From Sympetrum striolatum (taxonomy: Eukaryota > Arthropoda > Insecta > Odonata > Libellulidae), in the NCBI GenBank assembly GCA_947579665.1, contig OX388341.1, positions 6,748,752 to 6,812,751 on the forward strand: 64,000 nt of DNA. Reading direction: 5' to 3'. Below, in pieces: positions 44,655 to 57,100 of the stretch. Position numbers and translations under genes: made by a program. Below the pieces are notes generated by a model. It was not told the origin of the DNA, searched no databases, and saw nothing but the letters and a program-made list of their open reading frames with translations. Every line of letters starts with the position of its first letter. Within the stretch, counting starts at the first letter, position 1.

Positions 44655-47523
44655 ATGTCCAATCTTGATTTTGTGCAGAAGGTGCAAGGTAAATGGGTTC
44701 TTGTGGAGTTCTGTGCCGAGGACAGCAATGAGATACCCACAGTCTCAGCCATACCTGGGCAGTGGCTGGTTGTTATAAACAACGATGTTATGGCATTCTT
44801 TCCAGAGCATTTTCCATATGCCAAATTAAGAAGTGCAATTTCAAAAAATGTTCCTTTTGATGAATCCTGGCCTGCATTTCGAATTAAATTCATCATGCCA
44901 GTTCCATATGGTATGTAGTATATATGTATATATTGTAGCATTATTTCCTTGTAAGGAAATATATTTGTTTTTGTATTTATTTTATATGTTATTCTGTACT
45001 TTATTGTATTGCTAGTGAGTTTGTCACGCGGAAGAATTACGCGAGTAACTTGTTTTAGTGTCGTTTTCGCCGAAGCGGCGCGGTGAGATAATGAGTGTGG
45101 AGAAATAGGAAAGTGATTTCGTGGGGTGTCAAAGGAGCTCTCGGGGGGTGAAGGGCATAAGGAAAAGGTGCCTGGCCAAGAGAGCCGGAGGAGCGTGGAG
45201 GTGTGGCAGCGGAAGCCGGAAGAAATGCCCAGGAACCAACGAAGCCGAAGGGACACCAAACACGCTAAGTTTTACATATTGTGAATAACGCGACTGTTGA
45301 GAGTCGAAAAGTGATTTCGGGAATTGATTTGATTCAAGTAACTTTCCGCGACTTTATAGACGGTGTGGAAGGATTTGTTCACGGACTCCGTGAATTCCAG
45401 TTCATTTCCACGGTTTCCCGTGAATTCCAGTTCATTCTCTGATATTATTTTGTTGAATGCATGTTTTTTTGTTGGTAATTTGTTTTGGGGTTTGTTTTAA
45501 AATCCATTGCTATGATATATTAAATATTCTTGATAGAAAATGGAAATGGTGTCTCGCTCTGTTTTTTTTTCCTTGGGAACACCCGGTAGGAGGGATCGCG
45601 GCATCGCACATCAACCAAACACCACTAATTAAGCGGTCGACGCAGTGGTTGGTTTAGTTGTAAGTTAACGAGAGTTTGTAATTTAATATATTTATTAAGA
45701 TACCTATGAAGAGGCCAGAAAGGATGAGCATGATGTGGAGGAGTTCAAGGGCACAGACCTCGAGGAGTTTGCCATTCTGAAAATGGATCGGCCCCAAGAG
45801 AAGCGGGTCAGGAAACCACAAGGACATAGACACGCAAGTGAACATTCAGATATATCCGAATACTCCTACGATGAAGGTAATTACGTTTCCCTACTTTGGA
45901 ATAGTTCTCAGATAAGATGGTAGTTGTGCAAATCACTATATTGAAAACGTAAGACCTATTCTTAAAGTATTATCTATTTTCAGAACCTCCCAGAAAAGCT
46001 ACCAAAACAAAGCAGAGAGCTTTGGTAAAAGGTAATAGATATAATTCAGATATTGTATTTCCACGTAGTTATACTGCAGGTAAATGAGTAATTTTGTGAC
46101 ATCAGGCACGCATTTGTTTTCTAACCAAGTGGTTCTATTTTAGGTAGTGAACAAAGGTCACTGCCCCCACTACCATCTCCTCCTGAGAATTTGGAAGATG
46201 ATTTGGTATTGGGAGGAAGCAAAGCTTCAGGTAATGATAATTTGGTCCCAAAAGTTACACCCTGATGTTGTAATTATTGTAAATATTGCTTTGTTTGACC
46301 ATCTGATATTACATAAAAGTGAAATATTTACTTTGCATCAGTTTTAATATGGAATGAAAGTTAAAATATCTGAAGGAATGATTTCCAGAGTATGCTTGTA
46401 ATCAACTTCGGGCAGAAGTTGATGATGTTGCTGTGCTGGAAGTGGAAGCAGGCACATATTGCAGCTCTGGCTCTTCTGTCACAGAAGTTGCATTGATTAA
46501 TGAGGAGGAGAATACTTTCATGGGTAAGCATTACCTTAGTCTCATATTCTTTATTATGCCCAACAATTTTAATTAATTTTTATTTTCAAGTAATGAATAT
46601 TCTAACTTCCACTTTTAGTAGACCTTCTGCAGCAGTTGCTGCAAAGACAGAAAGTGAAGGAGGAGAAGATGGAAGACAATTTCCAGCTCCTCAACGCTAA
46701 AGTACAAACTTGTGTCAAGGATGTGGAACAATTAAGAGAGTTGATGTCGACAGGTACGAGAGGGGAAAATACTACTGTTGAGGAATGGAGGATGCTGGGA
46801 GAGCAATTCAACCTACCCATAGCAACAAAAGTTGAATTGACTCAGTTCAATGAACTGATCATGAGCAATGGGAAGTTTATGTCCTTCATGGTGCGTTGAA
46901 TTCACTCATTTTTATTGTGGAATAATCCTATAATGTTATTTTTAAAATGTTAACACTTTTAAAAATTTCCACTATCTTAAAAACTATTTTGTAGGTATCT
47001 CACTCAAAAGATCGCATGACGACTCCACCAAGTGATGGGCCCATTCAAAGTAGATGCAATGTGCTTGCCAGTGGGGTCATGAAGTTCTTGATCACCAATG
47101 ACCTGGCACTAAAGCATAACTTAAAGGGCAGAACAAATTCGGTGAAGGATTCATTTGAGTCCTTCACCGGAGTCCTGGAAATGATTTTCCGTAAGTGTAC
47201 TTTTTTATTCGGAAAATTTTTGTTTAAAGGAAATGGTAAGGATTTTTTAAATGTTTGATCGTGATTTCAGTTTATATAAAGTACATCAGATGTGTCAATA
47301 CTTTAGTGTCTTCAAAGATCGTATTACTTCTGTGTATGCAATTTTATATAGTCATATTTCAAATGTAGTCTGTGGTCTTTTGTACTAAAACTTCATTTGA
47401 ATGCTCAGGAAGAGGAAGTGCAAGGTGGTGTACAAATTGTTATGTTTAATTCTGAATATTTATTCACATACCTAATGAACTTCGTTCATTTCTATAGGGG
47501 CGATGAAAGAAAAGCTCATTTAA
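44655..47523 (+). CDS. Eight-exon gene resembling DUF4806-family proteins
   Basis: Exons 44655-44910, 45700-45876, 45984-46031, 46144-46230, 46389-46523, 46619-46890, 46995-47190 and 47498-47523 join in one frame of 398 codons. Every junction has GT/AG ends and matching phase. The N-terminus (VQGKWVLVEFC ... IPGQWLVV ... FPEHFPYAKLRSAISKN ... TYEEARKDE) is the pattern of a widespread insect family; a charged, Ser/Pro-rich middle follows, then a coiled-coil-like segment (LLQQLLQRQKVKEEKMEDN) and a DUF4806-like region (TKVELTQFNELIMS ... DLALKHNLKGRTNSVKDSF). The last exon ends early (AMKEKLI); later sequence HAVGEWLRQAKG in another frame looks like the lost C-terminus, so the 3' end may be frameshifted. 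Function unknown. It lies 410 bp after the transposase on the same strand and may belong to that transposon. Confidence 0.7.
45022..45671 (+). mobile_element. Putative solo LTR in intron 1 of the DUF4806-like gene
   Basis: A GC-rich block starting TGTCACGCGG is flanked by GAGTT at 45017-45021 and 45672-45676, a plausible 5-bp duplication. It ends GTTAACGA rather than CA, so the right terminus is imperfect. A 17-bp unit (ccgtgaattccagttca) is doubled near 45389-45435. The only open frames inside are short. Confidence 0.4.
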
Positions 47524-47681
47524 CGAATGGCCCAAATATATCGATGGAGCAAAGCAGCCATGCTGTGGGAGAGTGGCTGAGGCAGGCGAAAGGGTAGACC
47601 ATGGATGCCTACGAAGAGAGAAGAAGAGACCAGGTGGAGAAGAGGAATAGGAGAGAAGAAAGGGGGCAGTAGTGCTGTCAT

Positions 47682-47944
47682 CTAGGATCAAGCTGTAGGG
47701 GGGGGGGTGCTTGAGAGTTGGGATTAAAGATTCATTTTCTATTAATCGATTTTTGTAAGAAATTTTATAAAATTAAACTCAGTATACATATTTGAATTAT
47801 GCTTATTCTTATCTATCGTTGAAGATAAACAATATTTTCTTCACATCTCAATGGTATGAACGATGATACATTTCAGTAATTATTCTTCATGTTGACTTCT
47901 GGGGGGGGCTACAGCCCCCATAGACCCCCCTGGATCCGCCACTG
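47682..47944. mobile_element. hAT MITE (263 bp), one end decayed
   Basis: Perfect 8-bp duplication GCTGTCAT (47674-47681 and 47945-47952). The right end GGATCCGCCACTG is intact; the left end CTAGGATCAAGC has lost the CAGTGG start. G-run and C-run subtermini match the other hAT MITEs here. Confidence 0.8.
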
Positions 47945-47952
47945 GCTGTCAT

Positions 47953-48544
47953 TATGGAAATAAATAAATGAAATCAATTATTTAGATGTGAAACCAACCT
48001 TTTCATTTCAATCAGCAATTTCCTTTATTGATAATTAGAATTTCAAGTTATTTAGTATATCCTGAGCTATTGTTGCCTAAACTGCACATGGGAAACAGCT
48101 GGAGCCGGGGGAAAACTTACTAGTGGAGAAATTGAAACCAGTCTGTCACATCTTATTAGCTTAGCTACCACCAATGAACATGTATGTACTTCTGCAAAAG
48201 CAAATTAGGTTCTGAAGTTTGGGATCATTTAGTCTTCAATTATAATTCAAGCTTGATTTCTCATTGATTTCACCAGCAAAATATCCAGTCCTTACACATA
48301 GCATATTCAATTTTCTCATATTTTAAGGTTTCATTAAATGATGTAATATCACAAAGGAATAACTTTTTAATTTGTCCACTTTTTTTAAGTTCTCTTCTGT
48401 GACACGATGGCTTTCTGCAAAATATCCCTGGGGCTTTTTGATTTAATTTGTTACATTAAGGAAAAATTGTCGGGAATTTGCATTTTTACTTGCATCATCA
48501 GTAGCATGATACCATTAAAGCTGCAATGCTTAAGAGAATTTACC
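47953..48544. other. No gene seen
   Basis: AT-rich; only short chance frames. Confidence 0.5.
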
Positions 48545-48634
48545 CTTAGAGGCAGGGGCGGATCAAGGGGTGCGAGGGCCAACAGGCAAATAACTGGTGG
48601 AGGCCCACTTGAAGGCAGAGAAATCCAACATTTC

Positions 48635-48871
48635 CTATTTATTATAAACTAGCTGTACCCGTTCACACGTTGTAGTGTTTAGAGAAGTGTGATCTCTTTC
48701 TTGCCTTGCTTGCCTCTGTTCACTCGTTTCTAATGATCGAGCAAGAGTAGTGTGATTCCGATCTCTTTCTTGCCTTGCTTGCCTCTGTTCACTCGTTTCT
48801 AATGATCGTTCTTCTCTTCTCCTTTTTGCTTGATTTGTAGATAGACCAATAGCACTTCGCGTTGGCAGCAT
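48635..48871 (-). pseudogene. Helitron ORF remnant with duplicated EQRQAR motif
   Basis: A 78-codon frame has two copies of RSLETSEQRQARQERD, from a roughly 72-bp DNA duplication (48685-48815). Arg-rich 'ExxEQRxxR' repeats are common in the N-terminal part of arthropod Helitron proteins. The frame reads through the Helitron 3' end into the flanking hAT, so as it stands it is unlikely to be functional. Confidence 0.5.
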
Positions 48872-50144
48872 AATTGTAGGGTTAAAGAAAACGTATTTCC
48901 AATTATTTTCTTCAGCTGTAAATTAATAATATTTTTATTTATTCGCGTATTAATAATTTATTCTCGTATTAATAATTGCAAAAGTTTTTGACTGCATTTT
49001 TGTATTTATTAGAATTTGCTGGCGAAAAATCGAACGTCAAATGCATTAATGTTCTTTTTTGTAATTTAAATTAATTTTTTGAAATCTTATAAGAAATACA
49101 ATTTATGTATTTAAAATATTTTAAATTTTAATATAATTAGTAATATTTAAACAATAATTGAAAAAATATAAATTCTACCCAAATGGGATCAATTTATGTA
49201 TCGTACTTCTATTTTTCCCGTAGAAAATCCATTCGCAATTTGTATGGCAGGCAGCTATTCGCGTTGCAAGGCTATTATAATGAAATCATACATACTATCT
49301 ACATTACTTTCATTCAGTATATAAGAAAATATATTATCACAGTACCTTATCAGTTCGGAGTAAGATATGCTAAATTATGTGCTACTCTACACTTCGCATC
49401 TCGCAAATCTCAAATAGAACACATATTCAACTGAAGAAGACCTAAAAATTAAATTCAGTCTAGTCAAAGACATAAAATAAATTGAAATGTTGAAAATAGA
49501 TGATATTTGTAATCAAAGTCGGTAACGTCATCAACTCACCAAGTTGTCCAGTACATACAATCTCTTGAATTTATCAAAATATAATTTTCATTAAATATCA
49601 AAAACCGTTTACTCCACGATAATATACGTAAATATTTACGTTGCTATAAACAAACATCATTTGAATACGGGAGTAAATTCTCAATGTGTTCTTATGAGAA
49701 AATTCAACAATCGCATTCCTCGTAACTGAGAAATAGTTTGTTTATAGCCTCAAAATTCATCAAAATTATCATCTAATTATCTCTAAGTCTCGTAATTTCC
49801 GATCGTAAACTATATTTCATGACCATAATAAGAAACTTTATTCAATTTCCCTTCTTCTGGTGGTACTTCTAAATCCATACGTTGGTTATTTCTAATTTAA
49901 TTTTGCGAAAGAAAGGAAGCATGCAAGTGATAAAATCGAAGTTTACATGTATTTCTTATGGAAACTGTTTTTCCTTCTGGAGTCGAACTGAGTTCTCCGA
50001 TTAAAATAAAAATTTACAAAAACCTTCCCGGGGATATACGTAATAATTTCCCAAATTTTCACGACGATTGGATCTATGGTTTTTGAATCTATCGAGTACA
50101 GACAGACAGACAGACAGACACACATTCATTTTTATATATATAGA
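48649..50144 (-). mobile_element. Non-autonomous Helitron (about 1.5 kb)
   Basis: On the minus strand it starts TCTATATATATAAA followed by a GTCT-repeat (5' TC end) and finishes ACGGGTACAGCTAG (3' CTAG end), with flanking A and T: the A/T insertion rule of Helitrons. There is no target duplication. The Rep/helicase gene is gone; only a short related frame remains near the 3' end. It is inserted in a hAT element, so it is younger than that element. Confidence 0.85.
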
Positions 50145-50549
50145 TGGTGATGGAATTACATACAAATTCAGAATACATTTGATACTTGCTGTTACATAAC
50201 TTCAGTTCTCTTATCACTTATGATCAAATTATATTATATATATTTATATATTATTTATAAAAAAAATTCTCAAGTGGTGGAGGCCCCTAGGCAAGTGCCT
50301 TCGATGCCTAGTGCCTGGATCCGCCGCTGCTTAGAGGTAAGTGCTTGAAATGCGAAAATTTCTGAGCTGTTCCAAATCCTCTTATATGATTAATCCCGTT
50401 GGAATATAAATTAACAATTACGCTTTTCGATTCATTTAAATCATTTTAATTTTGTTACTCGAGTAACATATACAGCATATTGAACGATAGCAAGCGTACG
50501 TCTCTAGAAAGAAAAAGATAGCAATTGTAGATACACAAGGGATGGCGTG

Positions 50550-50715
50550 TATGATGTGTATCCGTATTCACATGAGATGCAGCATACATGTGTATCCGTA
50601 TTCACATAAGATACGATATACGATGCGTATCCGTATCCACTTCAGATACAGCAGACGATGTGTATCCGTATCCACAAAGGATACGGTATACGTTGTGGAT
50701 ACGTATCAACAACGT
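50550..50715. repeat. Minisatellite, 34-36-bp unit, about 4-5 copies
   Basis: Units start 'tgtgtatccgtattcacat', recurring at about 50554, 50588, 50623 and 50658 as 'gcgtatccgtatccact' and 'tgtgtatccgtatccaca', each followed by a 'gatacagca/gatacgata' half. A final inverted-looking half 'gtggatacgtatc' closes it. Confidence 0.8.
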
Positions 50716-50719
50716 AGGA

Positions 50720-51138
50720 ACTAAAGATACTCGCGGCGCTGTGCTGTCTGGGAGAGCTTCATTTATATGCTGGTGACCTCTTTTTCATTTTAGATTGGTC
50801 AACCTATACCTATATTAAGAGGAAAATGGAAAAACTACAAATCAAGTAACACATTACAGGTTAACTATCGTATTTTTTATTTGTACACACAATACCCAAA
50901 CCACGAACAAAAAAGAGAGCATAGGAATATACAGTGTGCAAATTAACTAGGGGAAAAGGGGTAATTGCACTACTGAAATTTCTGAGTTAGAAAATGATGG
51001 ACGTTGGATGTAAAAGAGGAATACAAATAAATGAGAGGAATATATATTTTTCCAAATCAATTGATAAAATTAATATTGAAGATGGAAATTTTTTTCAGCC
51101 GCCCTTATTTAAAGACGATAAGCTTGGTGAAAGTGAAA
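50720..51138. other. No gene seen; flank of the satellite
   Basis: AT-rich transition without recognised repeats; the last about 20 bases before 51139 already resemble decayed satellite text. Confidence 0.5.
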
Positions 51139-54100
51139 TTTGAAAAGGTGAAATTTCCTTGAAATTTTCCGTTTTTGATGGTTTTTTCGATGAATTCTTC
51201 GCAAAATCACTAAAATTAAGCGAAAATAGAGGAACATGATTGAAATTTCCTTGAAATTTACCGTTTTTTATGCTTTTTTCGATGAATTCTTCGCAAAATC
51301 ACTAAAATTAAGAGACAATACAGGAAATTTGATAATTGAAATTGCCTTGAAATTTTCCGTTTTTGATGCTTTTTTCGATGAATTCTTCGCAAAATCACTA
51401 AAATTAAGAAAAAATACAGGAAAATGATTGAAATTTCCTTGAAATTTCCCGTTTTTGATGCTTTCTTCAATGAATTCTTCGCAAAATCACTAAAATTAAG
51501 CGAAAATAGAGGAAAATGATTGAAATTTCCTTGAAATTTTCCGTTTTTGATGCTTTTTTCGATGATTTCTTCGCAAAATCACTAAAATTAAGCGAAAATA
51601 GAGGAAAATGATTGAAATTTCCTTTAATTTTCCGTTTTTTATGCTTTTTTCAATGAATTCTTCGCAAAATCACTAAAATTCAGAGAAAATAGAGGAAAAT
51701 GATTGAAATTTTCCGTTTTTGATGCTTTTTTCGATGATTTCTTCGCAAAATCACTAAAATTAAGCGAAAATAGAAGAAAATGATTGAAATTTCCTTTAAT
51801 TTTCCGTTTTTTATTCTTTTTTCGATGAATTCTTCGCAAAATCACTAAAATTCAGAGAAAATAGAGGAAAATGATTGAAATTTTCCGTTTTTGATGCTTT
51901 TTTCGATGAATTCTTCGCAAAATCACTAAAATTAAGAGAAAATAGAGGAAAATGATTGAAATATCCTTGAATTTTCCGTTTTTGATGCTTTTTTCGATGA
52001 ATTTATCGCAAAATCACTAAAATTAAGAGAAAATAGAGGAAAATGATTGAAATTTCCTTGAAATTTTCCTTTTTTGAAGCTATTTTCGGTGAATTCTTCG
52101 CAAAATCACTAAAATTAAGAGAAAATAGAGGAAAATGATTGAAATTTCCTTGAAATTTTCCCTTTTCGATGCTTTTTTCGATGAATTCTTCGCAAAATCA
52201 CTAAAATTAAGCGAAAATAGTGGAAAATGATTGAAATATCCTTGAAATTTTCCGTTTTTGATGCATTTTTCGATGAATTCTTCGCAGAATCCTTAAATTA
52301 AGAGAAAATAGAGGAAAATGATTGAAATTTTCCGTTTTTGATGCTTTTTTCGATGAATTCTTCGAATAATCACTAAAATTAAGAGAAAATGGAGGAAAAT
52401 GATTCACATTTCCACGAAATTTTCCGTTTTCGACGCTTTTATTGATGAATTCTTCGCAAAATCACTAAAATTAAGAGAAAATGGAGGAAAATGATTCACA
52501 TTTCCCAGAAATTTTCCGTTTTCGATTTTTTTATCGATAAATTCTTCGCAAAATCACTAAAATTAAGCGAAAATAGAGGAAAATGATTCTCATTTCCTAG
52601 AAATTTTCCGTTTTTGATGCTTTTTTCGATGAATTCTTCGAAAAATCACTAAAATTCAGAAAAATAGAGGAAAATGATTGAAATTTCCTTGAAATTTTTC
52701 GTTTTTGATGCTTTTTTCGATGAATTCATCTCAAACTCACTAAAATTAAGAGAAAATAGAGGAAAATGATTGAAATTTCCCTGAAATTTTCCGTTTTTGA
52801 TGCTTTTTTCGATGAATTCATCGCAAAATCACTAAAATTAAGAGAAAATAGAGGAAAATGATTGAATTTTCCTTGAACTTTTCCGTTTTTGATGCTTTTA
52901 TCGATGAATTCTTCGCAAAATCACTAAAATTAAGAGAAAATAGAGGAAAATGATTGAAAATTTCTTGAAATTTTCCGTTTTTGAAGCTTTTTTCAAGGAA
53001 TTCTACGCAAAATCACTAGAATTAAGAGAAAATAGAGGAAAATGATTGAAATTTCCATTAATTTTCCGTTTTTTATGCTTTTTTCGATGAATTCTTCGAA
53101 AAATCACTAAAATTCAGAAAAATAGAGGAAAATAATTGAAATTTCCTTGAAATTTTTCGTTTTTGATGCTTTTTTCGATGAATTCATCTCAAACTCACTA
53201 AAATTAAGAGAAAATAGAGGAAAATGATTGAAATTTCCCTGAAATTTTCCGTTTTTTATGCTTTTTTCGATGAATTCTTCGCAAAATCACTAAAATTAAG
53301 AGACTATACAGGAAATTTGATAATTGAAATTGCCTTGAAATTTTCCGTTTTTGATGCTTTTTTCGATGAATTCTTCGCAAAATCACTAAAATTAAGAAAA
53401 AATACAGGAAAATGATTGAAATTTCCTTGAAATTTCCCGTTTTTGATGCTTTCTTCAATGAATTCTTCGCAAAATCACTAAAATTAAGCGAAAATAGAGG
53501 AAAATGATTGAAATTTCCTTGAAATTTTCCGTTTTTGATGCTTTTTTCGATGATTTCTTCGCAAAATCACTAAAATTAAGCGAAAATAGAGGAAAATGAT
53601 TGAAATTTCCTTTAATTTTCCGTTTTTTATGCTTTTTTCGATGAATTCTTCGCAAAATCACTAAAATTCAGAGAAAATAGAGGAAAATGATTGAAATTTT
53701 CCGTTTTTGATGCTTTTTTCGATGATTTCTTCGCAAAATCACTAAAATTAAGCGAAAATAGAAGAAAATGATTGAAATTTCCTTTAATTTTCCGTTTTTT
53801 ATTCTTTTTTCGATGAATTCTTCGCAAAATCACTAAAATTCAGAGAAAATAGAGGAAAATGATTGAAATTTTCCGTTTTTGATGCTTTTTTCGATGAATT
53901 CTTCGCAAAATCACTAAAATTAAGAGAAAATAGAGGAAAATGATTGAAATATCCTTGAATTTTCCGTTTTTGATGCTTTTTTCGATGAATTTATCGCAAA
54001 ATCACTAAAATTAAGAGAAAATAGAGGAAAATGATTGAAATTTCCTTGAAATTTTCCTTTTTTGAAGCTATTTTCGGTGAATTCTTCGCAAAATCACTAA

Positions 54101-57100
54101 AATTAAGAGAAAATAGAGGAAAATGATTGAAATTTCCTTGAAATTTTCCCTTTTCGATGCTTTTTTCGATGAATTCTTCGCAAAATCACTAAAATTAAGC
54201 GAAAATAGTGGAAAATGATTGAAATATCCTTGAAATTTTCCGTTTTTGATGCTTTTTTCGATGAATTCTTCGCAGAATCCTTAAATTAAGAGAAAATAGA
54301 GGAAAATGATTGAAATTTTCCGTTTTTGATGCTTTTTTCGATGAATTCTTCGAATAATCACTAAAATTAAGAGAAAATGGAGGAAAATGATTCACATTTC
54401 CACGAAATTTTCCGTTTTCGACGCTTTTATTGATGAATTCTTCGCAAAATCACTAAAATTAAGAGAAAATGGAGGAAAATGATTCACATTTCCCAGAAAT
54501 TTTCCGTTTTCGATTTTTTTCTCGATAAATTCTTCGCAAAATCACTAAAATTAAGCGAAAATAGAGGAAAATGATTCTCATTTCCTAGAAATTTTCCGTT
54601 TTTGATGCTTTTTTCGATGAATTCTTCGAAAAATCACTAAAATTCAGAAAAATAGAGGAAAATGATTGAAATTTCCTTGAAATTTTTCGTTTTTGATGCT
54701 TTTTTCGATGAATTCATCTCAAACTCACTAAAATTAAGAGAAAATAGTGGAAAATGATTGAAATTTCCCTGAAATTTTCCGTTTTTGATGCTTTTTTCGA
54801 TGAATTCATCGCAAAATCACTAAAATTAAGAGAAAATAGAGGAAAATGATTGAATTTTCCTTGAACTTTTCCGTTTTTGATGCTTTTATCGATGAATTCT
54901 TCGCAAAATCACTAAAATTAAGAGAAAATAGAGGAAAATGATTGAAAATTTCTTGAAATTTTCCGTTTTTGAAGCTTTTTTCAAGGAATTCTACGCAAAA
55001 TCACTAGAATTAAGAGAAAATAGAGGAAAATGATTGAAATTTCCATTAATTTTCCGTTTTTTATGCTTTTTTCGATGAATTCTTCGAAAAATCACTAAAA
55101 TTCAGAAAAATAGAGGAAAATAATTGAAATTTCCTTGAAATTTTTCGTTTTTGATGCTTTTTTCGATGAATTCATCTCAAACTCACTAAAATTAAGAGAA
55201 AATAGAGGAAAATGATTGAAATTTCCCTGAAATTTTCCGTTTTTGATGCTTTTTTCGATGAATTCATCGCAAAATCACTAAAATTAAGAGAAAATAGAGG
55301 AAAATGATTGAATTTTCCTTGAACTTTTCCGTTTTTGATGCTTTTATCGATGAATTCTTCGCAAAATCACTAAAATTAAGAGAAAATAGAGGAAAATGAT
55401 TGAAAATTCCTTGAAATTTTCCGTTTTTGAAGCATTTTTCAAGGAATTCTACGCAAAATCACTAGAATTAAGAGAAAATAGAGGAAAATGATTGAAATTT
55501 CCATTAATTTTTCGTTTTTTATGCTTTTTTCGATGAATTCTTCGCAAAATCACTAAAATTAAGAGACAATACAGGAAAATGATTGAAATTTCCTTGAAAT
55601 TCCCCGTTTTTGATGCTTTTTTCAATGAATTCTTCGCAAAATCACTAAAATTAAGAGAAAATACAGGAAAATGATTGAAATTTCCTTGAAATTTCCCGTT
55701 TTTGATGCTTTTATCGATGAATTCTTCGCAAAATCACTAAAATTAAGAGAAAATAGAGGAAAATGATTGAAATTTCCTTGAAATTTTCCGTTTTTGATGC
55801 TTTCTTCGATGAGTTCTACGCAAAATCACTAAAATTAAGCGAAAATAGAGGAAAATGATTGAAATTTCCTTTAATTTTCCGTTTTTTATGCTTTTTTCGA
55901 TGAATTCTTCGCAAAATCACTAAAATTCAGAGAAAATAGAGGAAAATGATTGAAATTTTCCGTTTTTGATGCTTTTTTCGATGAATTCTTCGCAAAATCA
56001 CTAAAATTAAGAGAAAATAGAGGAAAATGATTGAAATATCCTTGAATTTTCCGTTTTTGATGCTTTTTTCGATGAATTTATCGCAAAAAACTAAAATTAA
56101 GAGAAAATAGAGGAAAATGATTGAAATTTCCTTGAAATTTTCCTTTTTTTAAGCTATTTTCGGTGAATTCTTCGCAAAATCACTAAAATTAAGAGAAAAT
56201 AGAGGAAAATGATTGAAATTTCCTTGAAATTTTTCTGTTTTTGATGATTTTTTGGAAGAATTCTTTTCAAAATCACACTTTATTAAGAAAAATAGAGGAA
56301 AATGATTGAAATTTCCTTGATTTTTTCCGTTTTTGATGATTTTTTGGAAGAATTCTTCTCAAAATCACTTATATTAAGAAAAATAGAGGAAAATGATTGA
56401 AATTTCCTTGAACTTTTCCGTTTTTGATGCTTTTTTCGATGATTTCTTCGCAAAATCAATAAAATTTAGCGAAAATAAGAGAAAATGATTGAAATTTCCT
56501 CGAAATTTTTCGTTTTTGATGCGTTTTTCGATGAATTCTTCGCAAAATCACTAAAATTAGGAGAAAATAGAGGAAATTGATTGAATTTTCCTCGAAATTT
56601 TTCGTTTTTGATGCTTTTTTCGATGAATTCTTAGCAAAATCACTAAAATTAAGAGAAAATAGAGGAAAATGATTGAAATTTCCTTGAAATTTTCCCTTTT
56701 CGATGCTTTTTTCGATGAATTCTCCGCAAAATCACTAATATTAAGCGAAAATATTGGAAAATGATTGAAATATCCTTGAAATTTTCCGTTTTTGATGCTT
56801 TTTTCGATGAATTCTTCGCAGAATCCTTAAATTAAGAGAAAATAGAGGAAAATGATTGAAATTTTCCGTTTTTGATGCTTTTTTCGATGATTTCTTCGAA
56901 TAATCACTAAAATTAAGAGAAAATGGAGGAAAATGATTCACATTTCCTCGAAATTTTCCGTTTTCGACGCTTTTATTGATGAATTCTTCGCAAAATCACT
57001 AAAATTAAGAGAAAATGGAGGAAAATGATTCACATTTCCCAGAAATTTTCCGTTTTCGATTCTTTTATCGATAAATTCTTCGCAAAATCACTAAAATTAA

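Larger units (their letters stand above)
48553..50329. mobile_element. hAT element hosting a Helitron
   Basis: CAGGGGCGGATC / GGATCCGCCGCTG ends and a perfect 8-bp duplication CTTAGAGG (48545-48552 and 50330-50337). Without the Helitron it would be about 280 bp, a MITE of the same style as those at 32407 and 47682. Confidence 0.9.

Noticed and set aside
44528..45259. 243-codon minus-strand frame
   Set aside because: Antisense to the first exon of the DUF4806-like gene and to the LTR-like block; it has no recognisable domain.
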